From NCBI GenBank assembly GCA_910585395.1, contig CAJUCK010000040.1:3538-9042 (forward strand): a stretch of DNA of 5,505 nt, given 5' to 3'. Origin of the DNA: an uncultured Lachnospiraceae bacterium (lineage in GTDB: Bacteria; Bacillota; Clostridia; Lachnospirales; Lachnospiraceae). Positions 1 through 5,505 of this stretch are shown here, piece by piece. Both the position numbers and the translations under genes were made by a program. The stretch's first letter is position 1. Every line of letters starts with the position of its first letter. The notes under the pieces are model-generated. The model worked only from the letters and a program-made list of their open reading frames with translations. It had not been told where the DNA came from and did no database searches.

Positions 1-525
1 CCAAAAGTTTATGTGAAAGAATATCCGAAAGCCTTGTATTATGACGACAGGGCGCCGTATGAGCCGGAAGATTACTGTACGATTATCAATATGCGTTATT
101 CAGAAAATGCAAAATATATAAAAGACATCGGCAGATATAAGATTACTGACCAGGGAGTTTGTACGACCGGTTATCGTGTGGATGGTTCTTATGCCTACGC
201 CATTTTTACGGTCACTCCGGTTCAGGGGAAGATCAATCGTATCACCAGCAAAAAGCCAGGACAGATTCAGGTACTGTGTAAGAAAGATAAACAGTCTTCT
301 GGCTATGAGATTCAGATTGCCAGAGATAAGAAGTTTAAGAAGTCTAGACAGACGATAGATACTAAGAAAACCAGACAGACAATCAAGGGGCTCTCTTCCG
401 GGAAAAAATATTATATCAGGGTAAGGAATTATAAGAGTATGGAGACGGAGTATTGTTTCTTGTATGGAGTCAAAGAAAAGATTCGCGGCAGATGGAGTAA
501 AGTAAAAACGATTGTGTGCAAATAG
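1..525 (+). CDS. C-terminal part of an exported-type protein with a fibronectin-III-like domain (5' end outside window)
   Basis: The frame is open from the first base to a TAG at 523-525, giving at least 174 residues. The GTG at 13 has no ribosome binding site and the frame is already open upstream, so I treat this as a truncated gene rather than a start. Residues from about 76 to the end resemble the Fn3-like repeats common on clostridial surface proteins. Visible marks are a Lys-rich first strand (KINRITSKKPGQIQV), the strand GYEIQIARDKKFKKS, the hallmark SSGKKYYIRVRNYK, and a closing RGRWSKVKTIVCK. The first 75 residues, rich in Tyr and Asp, match no family I recognise. Such domains usually serve as spacers or adhesion modules outside the cell, but no signal peptide or anchor is visible because the N-terminus is missing. 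The enzyme or binding role of the whole protein cannot be told from this part. It is probably an independent transcription unit from pheST, since a promoter lies between them. Confidence 0.75.
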   Translation, partial: PKVYVKEYPKALYYDDRAPYEPEDYCTIINMRYSENAKYIKDIGRYKITDQGVCTTGYRVDGSYAYAIFTVTPVQGKINRITSKKPGQIQVLCKKDKQSSGYEIQIARDKKFKKSRQTIDTKKTRQTIKGLSSGKKYYIRVRNYKSMETEYCFLYGVKEKIRGRWSKVKTIVCK

Positions 526-555
526 CAGAGAATTCATTCAACGGTAAGAATTAGT

Positions 556-607
556 AACACTTCAGCAGCCTGGAAGTTTTCTGATTGATCCTGGCTGGAT
601 AAATCAG
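556..607 (+). terminator. Weak hairpins after the Fn3-protein gene, possible terminator
   Basis: Two consecutive inverted repeats follow the stop codon. The first pairs ACTTC (559-563) with GAAGT (573-577) around a nine-base loop and runs into TTTT (577-580). The second pairs CTGATT (581-586) with AATCAG (602-607), then after one mismatch ATCC (588-591) with GGAT (597-600). Neither has both a strong GC stem and a long T-tract, so intrinsic termination here is only a possibility. Some end to the upstream transcript is expected because a new promoter starts at 631. Confidence 0.25.
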
Positions 608-630
608 AATGAAAATAGAAGAAAAAGTAC

Positions 631-659
631 TTGCAGTTTTGTGATGCAGGTGTTAGAAT
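631..659 (+). promoter_or_regulatory. Predicted sigma-A promoter with extended -10 for the pheST leader
   Basis: TTGCAG (631-636) is four of six to the -35 consensus. It is followed by a 17-base spacer and TAGAAT (654-659), five of six to the -10 consensus. TG at 651-652 gives the extended -10 pattern TGnTAGAAT. Transcription would start near 666, a few bases before the first helix of the T-box, as expected for a T-box operon. This was read by eye only, with no transcript data. Confidence 0.65.
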
Positions 660-887
660 AGTACCCGATAATAGTGAAAGGCTAGGAAGGTGTTCAGTAG
701 AGAACTGCACTGCTTACAGAGAGAGAGGATCATCGGCTGTAAATCCTCTTAAGAAAAGACAGAGATCGAATTTCCCACCGGAGCTGCATATCTGAAATTG
801 ATTGGTAATGAAAAATGATAGTAAGATATGACGTTTTTGCACGTTACGCAAATATGAGTGCCTGAGGATAAATTATTCCCAGGAATC

Positions 888-915
888 AGGGTGGTACCGC
901 GGAGTTTTCGTCCCT
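888..915 (+). promoter_or_regulatory. T-box antiterminator helix
   Basis: AGGG (888-891) pairs with CCCT (912-915), and GCG (899-901) pairs with CGT (909-911), leaving the seven-base bulge UGGUACC (892-898). The first four bulge bases are complementary to the tRNA acceptor end ACCA. The 3' strand (910-915) is shared with the terminator stem, so the two structures exclude each other. Confidence 0.9.
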
Positions 916-940
916 ATGCAGATGCATAGGGACTTTTTTT
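910..940 (+). terminator. Intrinsic terminator of the pheST T-box leader
   Basis: GTCCCTATGC (910-919) and GCATAGGGAC (924-933) form a perfect ten-base-pair stem with an AGAT loop, followed directly by seven T residues (934-940). This is a textbook Rho-independent terminator. It stops leader transcripts when tRNA-Phe is charged and is disrupted when the antiterminator forms with the shared bases 910-915. Confidence 0.95.
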
Positions 941-947
941 GTTCTAC

Positions 948-990
948 TAGGAAAGATCTTGTCACGCTAAAACGTGAACGTGTCTTTCTA
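948..990 (+). repeat. Imperfect inverted repeat just after the T-box terminator
   Basis: GAAAGA (951-956) pairs with TCTTTC (983-988), extended by TA on each side around a bulged G. An inner helix pairs GTCACG (961-966) with CGTGAAC (973-979) with one bulged A, around a six-base loop. It is not followed by a T-tract, so it is not an intrinsic terminator. It could be an mRNA-stabilising or processing hairpin at the 5' side of the read-through transcript, or a small inserted repeat. No function is assigned. Confidence 0.4.
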
Positions 991-1108
991 TAAGAGTAAA
1001 AAATAATAAGCGCCTTATGCGAATGGAAATGTCACTGCGTGACCGCACGCGGAGCAGCCAGAAGGCAGGTAATCCGCAGGAGCCGCAAATTAAAAGATAA
1101 AGGAAGGT
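991..1108 (+). other. Unexplained hairpin-rich leader segment upstream of pheS
   Basis: An AT-rich start (991-1010) gives way to a markedly GC-richer block at about 1010-1088. CTGCGTG (1035-1041) pairs with CACGCGG (1046-1052) around an ACCG tetraloop, with one G-U pair. GTCAC (1031-1035) can instead pair with GTGAC (1039-1043). GCGG (1049-1052) can pair with CCGC (1074-1077), enclosing a GCC-AGAA-GGC hairpin (1057-1066). CCGCA occurs twice (1074-1078 and 1083-1087). These pairings overlap and compete. No reading frame or known RNA family is recognised, and no promoter I would trust. The block could be a dispersed intergenic repeat or a second control element. Confidence 0.4.
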
Positions 1109-1165
1109 GTGAAAGAATCTGCTGATTTTTTCACTGACTGCCTGTTTGTGTTAAAAAACGCATAG
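1109..1165 (+). CDS. Possible 18-residue leader peptide with three Phe codons
   Basis: AAAGGAAGG (1099-1107) is a near-ideal Shine-Dalgarno stretch that otherwise has no gene to serve. The GTG at 1109 opens a frame that would read MKESADFFTDCLFVLKNA and end at TAG (1163-1165). Three of the 18 codons are Phe, two of them adjacent (TTT TTC). The stop falls four bases before the GGAGG of pheS, so ribosomes finishing here could affect pheS initiation. Phe-rich leader peptides control pheST in enterobacteria (pheM), but there through a downstream attenuator that I do not see here. The frame is short and three Phe codons can arise by chance in T-rich DNA, so this is a candidate only. Confidence 0.25.
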   Translation: MKESADFFTDCLFVLKNA

Positions 1166-1168
1166 AAT

Positions 1169-1173
1169 GGAGG
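1169..1173 (+). promoter_or_regulatory. pheS ribosome binding site that fixes the start at 1179
   Basis: GGAGG (1169-1173) lies five bases before the ATG at 1179. The in-frame ATG at 1167 overlaps this site and has only A-rich sequence (TTAAAAAACGCATAGA) before it, with no Shine-Dalgarno match. The 1179 start is therefore preferred. Confidence 0.85.
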
Positions 1174-1178
1174 AGACT

Positions 1179-2198
1179 ATGAAAGAAAAATTGGAACAAA
1201 TCAAGGCGGAGGCAATCCGTGAAATTCAGAATTCTGATGGACTTGCAAAATTAAATGATGTGAGAGTTGCATTTCTCGGCAAAAAGGGCGAGCTGACAGC
1301 AGTTCTTAAGAGCATGAAAGATGTGCTGCCAGAAGAACGTCCCATGGTAGGGCAATTGGTGAATGAGACAAGGCAGAGCATTGAACGGCTGATAGAGGAC
1401 ACCAAAGCCAGGCTGGAGGCGGCAGAACGAGAGGTGAAATTAAAACAGGAAGTGATTGATGTGACCCTTCCGGCAAAAAAGAACCGTGTAGGACATCGAC
1501 ATCCCAATACCATTGCTCTGGAAGAAGTAGAGCGCATTTTTGTGGGAATGGGCTATGAAGTAGTGGAGGGGCCGGAAGTGGAATATGATTATTATAATTT
1601 TGAGGCTTTGAATATTCCAGCCAACCATCCAGCAAAAGATGAGCAGGACACATTTTATATCAATGATAAGATTGTGCTGCGTACCCAGACTTCTCCAGTT
1701 CAGGTGCGCGAGATGGAAAAAGGAAAACTGCCGATCCGCATGATTGCACCAGGCAGAGTGTTTCGTTCAGACGAGGTGGATGCCACTCATTCACCTTCTT
1801 TTCACCAGATTGAAGGATTGGTAGTAGACAAAAACATTACGTTTGCTGATTTAAAAGGCACACTTGCAGAGTTTGCCAGAGAATTGTTTGGAGAAAATAC
1901 GAAAGTAAAATTCCGCCCCCATCATTTCCCTTTTACAGAGCCAAGCGCTGAGGTGGATGTGACCTGCTTTAAATGCGGCGGCAAAGGATGCCGTTTTTGT
2001 AAAGGATCTGGCTGGATTGAAATTTTAGGCTGTGGCATGGTGCATCCCAGAGTACTGAAAATGAGCGGTATTGACCCAGAAGAATATTCAGGATTTGCCT
2101 TTGGCGTGGGTCTGGAGCGAATTGCACTTCTCAAATATGAGATTGATGATATGCGCCTATTGTACGAAAACGACCATCGTTTCTTACAACAATTTTAA
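1179..2198 (+). CDS. pheS: Phenylalanine--tRNA ligase alpha subunit
   Basis: PheS is the catalytic subunit of the cytoplasmic alpha2-beta2 synthetase that attaches phenylalanine to tRNA-Phe using ATP. From the 1179 start it has 339 residues, near the usual bacterial length of 330-345. Residues 1 to about 90 form the charged N-terminal coiled-coil arm that contacts tRNA. The class II aminoacylation core follows. It shows RHPNT at 107-111, MGYEVVEGPEVEYDYYNFEAL at about 124-144, RTQTSPVQ at 168-175, motif 2 with GRVFRSDEVDATHSPSFHQIEG near 192-213, and motif 3 with GFAFGVGLERIALLKY at 305-320. Cysteines 263, 266, 271 and 274 (CFKCGGKGCRFC) form the Cys4 insert seen in Bacillus-type PheS, probably a zinc knuckle. 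An alternative ATG at 1167 adds four residues but lacks a ribosome binding site. Expression should depend on the T-box upstream. pheT begins 34 bases after the stop. No key residue appears missing. Confidence 0.97.
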   Translation: MKEKLEQIKAEAIREIQNSDGLAKLNDVRVAFLGKKGELTAVLKSMKDVLPEERPMVGQLVNETRQSIERLIEDTKARLEAAEREVKLKQEVIDVTLPAKKNRVGHRHPNTIALEEVERIFVGMGYEVVEGPEVEYDYYNFEALNIPANHPAKDEQDTFYINDKIVLRTQTSPVQVREMEKGKLPIRMIAPGRVFRSDEVDATHSPSFHQIEGLVVDKNITFADLKGTLAEFARELFGENTKVKFRPHHFPFTEPSAEVDVTCFKCGGKGCRFCKGSGWIEILGCGMVHPRVLKMSGIDPEEYSGFAFGVGLERIALLKYEIDDMRLLYENDHRFLQQF

Positions 2199-2232
2199 CG
2201 AATATAGAGCAAAAAGAAAGGAACAGTGAATT

Positions 2233-4653
2233 ATGAATACATCATTATCATGGATCAAAGCCTATGTGCCGGATTTAAATGTGACAGCGCAGGAATATAC
2301 CGATGCAATGACCCTTTCCGGTTCAAAGGTGGAAGGATTTGAGAAACTAGATGCAGATTTGGATCAAATTGTGATAGGACAGATTACTAAAATAGAAAAG
2401 CATCCAGATGCAGATAAACTTGTGGTTTGCCAGGTAAACGTGGGAACAGGAGAGGATATTCAGATTGTAACAGGAGCTTCCAATGTGAGAGAGGGACATA
2501 AAGTTCCGGTGGTATTGGACGGCGGCCGCGTGGCTGGCGGTCATGTCGGTAAAAAAACGCCTGGAGGAATTAAAATCAAAAAAGGAAAGCTTCGGGGAGT
2601 TCCCTCCAATGGTATGATGTGCTCCATTGAAGAATTAGGATCGGACAGAGAAATGTACCCAGAAGCTCCAGAGGAAGGTATTTACATTTTTGAGGAAGAT
2701 GCAGTTGTCGGGGAGAGCGCAGTAAAAGCGCTGGGACTGGATGATGTGGTATTTGAATACGAGATCACCTCAAACCGTGTAGATTGTTTCGGGGTGCTGG
2801 GACTGGCAAGAGAAGCAGCAGCTACTTTCCGTAAAGAGTTTAAGCCTCCCGTTGTGACCGAGACAGGCAATGGGGAAGATGTCAGTGATTACGTGAAAGT
2901 CACAGTCAAAGATGCAGAGCTTTGTCCCAGATATTGTGCAAGAGTAGTGAAAAATATTAAGATTGCTCCATCTCCCAAGTGGATGCAGCGCCGTCTGGCA
3001 TCTCAGGGAATCCGTCCGATCAATAATATTGTGGATATCACCAATTATGTGATGGAGGAATATGGACAGCCCATGCATGCTTATGATCTCGACACCATTG
3101 CCGGCAGGGAGATTGTGGTGCGGCGTGCAGCTAAAGATGAGAAATTTGTAACTCTGGACGGTCAGGAACGTATCATGGATGATTCTGTACTGATGATCTG
3201 TGATGGAGAAAAAGCCGTGGGCATCGCAGGAATTATGGGTGGAGAAAATTCCATGATTACAGACAATGTGCAGACGATGCTCTTTGAAGCGGCGTGTTTC
3301 GACGGAACCAACATTCGTCTTTCCAGTAAGAAGATCGGTCTGAGAACAGATGCTTCTGGAAAATTTGAGAAAGGTCTGGATCCCAACAATGCCATAGATG
3401 CCATCAATCGTGCTTGTCAGCTTATTGAAGAGCTGGGAGCAGGAGAAGTTGTGGGCGGCGTTGCAGATGTCTATGGAAAAGTCAAAGAGGGCAGGCGGAT
3501 ACCTTTCGACGCACAGAAAGTAAATCAGTTATTGGGGACGGACATTGACAAGGAAACCATGATCGGCTATTTTAAAATGATTGATCTGGATTATGACGAA
3601 GAAAAAGACGAAGTAATTGTGCCGTCTTTTCGGCAGGATCTTGAATGTCTGGCCGATATGGCAGAGGAAGTGGCGAGATTTTACGGATATGATAATATTC
3701 CGGCTTCCCTGCCCAAGGGAGAGGCAACCACTGGCAAATTGTCCTTTAAAATGAGGGTGGAGGAAGTGGCAAGAGAAACGGCGGAGTTCTGCGGATTCAG
3801 CCAGGGCATGACATATTCTTTTGAAAGTCCGAAGGTTTTTGATAAACTGCTGATTCCAGACGACAGCAAGCTTCGAAAGACAGTTGTGATTTCCAATCCT
3901 CTGGGTGAGGATTTCAGTATTATGCGCACAATATCCCTGAATGGGATGCTGACTTCTCTCTCCACGAATTTTAACAGGAGAAATAAAAACGTCCGTCTCT
4001 ATGAGCTGGGAAATATTTATCTTCCGAAACAAGTTCCTGTGACAGAGCTTCCAGAAGAGCGGATGCAGTTTACCCTGGGTATGTATGGAGAAGGCGATTT
4101 TTATACCATGAAAGGAGTTGTGGAGGAATTCTTTGACAAAGCGGGTCTTCATGGCAAAACAGATTATGATCCCAATGCAGGAAAACCTTTTCTCCATCCA
4201 GGCAGACAGGCAGATATTATTTATCAGGATGAAGTGGTGGGATATTTGGGAGAAATTCACCCCCAGGTGTCAGATAACTATTCCATCAAGGACCGCGTCT
4301 ATGTGGCGGTGATTGATATGCCAAGGGTTACGGCATTGGCAAGTTTTGACCGTAAATACCAGGGGATTGCCAAATTCCCAGCAGTGACCCGTGATATTAG
4401 TATGGTAATGCCCAAGAATATACTGGCGGGCCAGGTAGAGAAAGTGTTTGACACCAGGGGAGGACAGTATCTGGAAGGCTATGAACTCTTTGATATTTAT
4501 GAGGGAAGCCAGATTCAGGCTGGGTATAAGTCTGTGGCGTATTCTCTGACGTTCCGGGCAAAAGACAAAACGCTGGAAGAGACAGATTATGCTCCCGCTA
4601 TGGATAAAATTGTAAAAAACCTGGAAGAAATGGGAATTGAGCTGAGAAAGTAA
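2233..4653 (+). CDS. pheT: Phenylalanine--tRNA ligase beta subunit
   Basis: PheT pairs with PheS in the tetrameric synthetase. It helps bind tRNA-Phe and edits Tyr-tRNA-Phe. At 806 residues it is full length (the B. subtilis protein is about 804). In order it shows an N-terminal piece (1-38), the EMAP/OB-fold tRNA-binding domain (about 39-150, with HPDADKLVVCQVNVG and KLRGVPSNGMMCSIEELG), and the B3/4 editing domain (about 210-385, with MHAYDLD and GIAGIMGGENS). Next come the B5 domain (about 415-487, ending VPSFRQDLECLADMAEEVAR-FYGYD), the catalytically inactive core-like domain (about 490-690), and the C-terminal FDX-ACB anticodon-binding domain (about 712-806, KFPAVTRDISMVM). AAAGGA (2217-2222) lies ten bases before the ATG, slightly long but acceptable. 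It is co-transcribed with pheS and followed by queA after eight bases. No internal stop or frameshift is seen. Confidence 0.97.
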   Translation: MNTSLSWIKAYVPDLNVTAQEYTDAMTLSGSKVEGFEKLDADLDQIVIGQITKIEKHPDADKLVVCQVNVGTGEDIQIVTGASNVREGHKVPVVLDGGRVAGGHVGKKTPGGIKIKKGKLRGVPSNGMMCSIEELGSDREMYPEAPEEGIYIFEEDAVVGESAVKALGLDDVVFEYEITSNRVDCFGVLGLAREAAATFRKEFKPPVVTETGNGEDVSDYVKVTVKDAELCPRYCARVVKNIKIAPSPKWMQRRLASQGIRPINNIVDITNYVMEEYGQPMHAYDLDTIAGREIVVRRAAKDEKFVTLDGQERIMDDSVLMICDGEKAVGIAGIMGGENSMITDNVQTMLFEAACFDGTNIRLSSKKIGLRTDASGKFEKGLDPNNAIDAINRACQLIEELGAGEVVGGVADVYGKVKEGRRIPFDAQKVNQLLGTDIDKETMIGYFKMIDLDYDEEKDEVIVPSFRQDLECLADMAEEVARFYGYDNIPASLPKGEATTGKLSFKMRVEEVARETAEFCGFSQGMTYSFESPKVFDKLLIPDDSKLRKTVVISNPLGEDFSIMRTISLNGMLTSLSTNFNRRNKNVRLYELGNIYLPKQVPVTELPEERMQFTLGMYGEGDFYTMKGVVEEFFDKAGLHGKTDYDPNAGKPFLHPGRQADIIYQDEVVGYLGEIHPQVSDNYSIKDRVYVAVIDMPRVTALASFDRKYQGIAKFPAVTRDISMVMPKNILAGQVEKVFDTRGGQYLEGYELFDIYEGSQIQAGYKSVAYSLTFRAKDKTLEETDYAPAMDKIVKNLEEMGIELRK

Positions 4654-4661
4654 GGAAATGT

Positions 4662-5505
4662 ATGAATGTAAAAGATTTTTATTATGATCTGCCGAAAGAA
4701 TTGATTGCCCAGGATCCGCTTGCGGACCGTTCCAGCTCAAGGCTTTTGGTGCTGCACCAAAACAGCGGAGAGCTGGAACACCGGCGTTTTGCTGATATTT
4801 TGGATTATCTTCTGCCGGAGGACTGTCTGGTAATCAATAACACCAAGGTTATTCCAGCGCGGCTTTTTGGGGAACGCTGGTGAAACCTGGGAAGAAGGCA
4901 AAACCTGGAACCCGGATTCTTTTTGGCGGCGGTCTTCTCACAGGAGAGGTTACAGATGTGGTGGAGGATGGAAACCGCCTGATCCATTTTTATTATGAGG
5001 GGATTTTTGAAGAAATTTTAGATCAGCTTGGACAGATGCCTCTGCCTCCTTATATTACGCATCAGTTAAAAGATAAGAACCGTTATCAGACCGTATATGC
5101 AAAACATGATGGTTCTGCGGCAGCGCCTACAGCAGGACTCCATTTTACACCGGAGCTTTTAGAGAAAATCCGTGACAGAGGGATTCAAATTGCAGAAGTA
5201 ACGCTTCATGTTGGCCTGGGAACCTTTCGCCCAGTGAAGGCAGAACAGGTACAAGAGCATCATATGCATTCGGAATTTTACCAATTGGATGAGGATGCGG
5301 CAGAGATAATCAATGAGACAAAAAGAAGGGGCGGAAGAGTGGTATGTGTGGGAACCACAAGCTGCCGTACCATAGAGTCTGCTGCGGCAAAGCTGAGAGA
5401 AGAAAGTGCGGCAGATGATGACAGACCAGTGTGGGTCCGTCCCTGCAGTGGATGGACGGATATTTTTATTTATCCTGGTTATCAGTTTCAGGTGCTGGAT
5501 GCGCT
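4662..5505 (+). pseudogene. queA: S-adenosylmethionine:tRNA ribosyltransferase-isomerase, disrupted by internal deletion and frameshift; 3' end outside window
   Basis: QueA transfers and isomerises the ribose of S-adenosylmethionine onto preQ1 in tRNA, making epoxyqueuosine at wobble position 34. The frame from 4662 (AAGGAA at 4652-4657 overlapping the pheT stop) reads a normal N-terminus: DFYYDLPKELIAQDPLADRS, SSRLLVL, then CLVINNTKVIPARLFGE. It meets TGA at 4881-4883 after 73 residues. QueA reading resumes in another frame from about 4874 with TLVKPGKKAKPGTRILFGGG and stays open to the window end. That part carries MPLPPYI, GSAAAPTAGLHFT (from 5111), TLHVGLGTFRPV (from 5201), CVGTTSCRT (from 5345) and CSGWTDIFIYPGY (from 5444). 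Compared with B. subtilis QueA, the 22-23 residues between RLFG and the TLVKPGKK-type motif are absent. This implies loss of about 67 bases, not a multiple of three. A GTG (4880-4882) overlaps the TGA as GTGA, so a restart is conceivable, but the missing segment makes a working enzyme unlikely. A sequencing or assembly error cannot be excluded. Confidence 0.88.

Larger units (their letters stand above)
668..940 (+). promoter_or_regulatory. T-box leader responding to tRNA-Phe (transcriptional antitermination)
   Basis: This is a complete T-box riboswitch. Stem I closes with GCU (681-683) to AGC (782-784) and GGUG (689-692) to CACC (776-779), with asymmetric purine loops between them suggesting a K-turn. 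The specifier loop has AGUA (696-699) opposite GAA (768-770). In known T-boxes the specifier starts one base after this GAA, which gives UUC (772-774), a Phe codon. The distal arm pairs AGAGGAT (724-730) with ATCCTCT (743-749), carries the purine-rich AGAGAG bulge on its 5' side, and has a GGCUGUAA loop. CATATC (787-792) with GATATG (825-830), and TGACG with CGTTA around 829-846, form the linker helices. The conserved AGGGTGGTACCGCGG lies at 888-902. Its UGGU (892-895) complements ACCA, fitting the A discriminator of tRNA-Phe. Uncharged tRNA-Phe bound here should favour the antiterminator and raise pheST expression. The 5' boundary is approximate. Confidence 0.95.

Noticed and set aside
100..537. 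Reverse-strand open frame of 145 codons opposite the Fn3-protein gene
   Set aside because: It lies antisense to a frame with recognisable Fn3-like sequence, has no family resemblance and no convincing ribosome binding site.
620..650. AGTACTTGCAG resembling the 5' arm of a T-box stem I, with TGCAG able to pair with CTGCA at 784-788
   Set aside because: It overlaps the -35 element of a good promoter and would lie upstream of the transcription start. A better stem I with an AGUA/GAA specifier loop exists at 681-784.
959..994. Second promoter, TTGTCA (959-964) with TATAAG (989-994)
   Set aside because: The spacer is 24 bases, far from the 16-18 optimum, and the region is a hairpin. No better pair was found.
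1126..1158. TTTTTT (1126-1131) paired with AAAAAA (1153-1158) as an attenuator for the mini-ORF
   Set aside because: A six A-T pair stem with a 21-base loop is too weak, and no T-tract follows a GC stem. It does not support classic attenuation.
3529..4260. Long reverse-strand open frame (243 codons) inside pheT
   Set aside because: It is fully antisense to conserved pheT domains and its translation, rich in Ile, His, Phe and Cys, resembles no protein. It is a shadow frame.
4118..4312. Forward 64-codon frame inside pheT
   Set aside because: It is an out-of-frame overlap of the conserved PheT C-terminal region with no family match.
1..5505. CRISPR array, insertion sequence, tRNA or rRNA gene
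   Set aside because: No regularly spaced repeats, transposase reading frame, terminal inverted repeats with target duplication, or tRNA cloverleaf was found on either strand by eye.

Overview
The window looks like chromosomal DNA from a low-to-mid GC Firmicute. Clostridia, probably Lachnospiraceae, is my best guess. The pointers are a T-box leader on pheST, a bacillus/clostridium-type PheS with a four-cysteine insert, strong purine-rich Shine-Dalgarno sites, and an upstream exported-type protein ending in a lysine-rich fibronectin-III-like domain. All convincing genes are on the + strand. The taxon is inferred from style, not from a database match.

Layout: (1) 1-525 is the 3' part of a gene whose product ends in a Fn3-like domain. 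(2) 526-630 is a short 3' region with weak hairpins. (3) 631-940 holds an extended -10 promoter and a complete tRNA-Phe-responsive T-box leader (specifier UUC, acceptor-pairing UGGU, antiterminator, strong intrinsic terminator). (4) 941-1166 is an unusually long, hairpin-rich second leader segment. It contains a possible 18-residue mini-ORF with three Phe codons whose stop abuts the pheS ribosome binding site. (5) 1179-2198 is pheS and (6) 2233-4653 is pheT, both apparently intact. (7) From 4662 to the window end is queA. It is interrupted by an internal deletion of about 67 bases (estimated from the family alignment) plus a frameshift near 4873. Its reading continues in another frame to the window edge.

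How they work together: uncharged tRNA-Phe should pair with the T-box and prevent termination at 910-940, so pheS and pheT are made when charged tRNA-Phe is scarce. PheS and PheT form the alpha2-beta2 phenylalanyl-tRNA synthetase. queA, eight bases after pheT, would be co-transcribed and so would sit under the same control, but the copy here appears broken. I see no wholly new system. The least explained parts are the second leader segment (941-1166) and the queA lesion.
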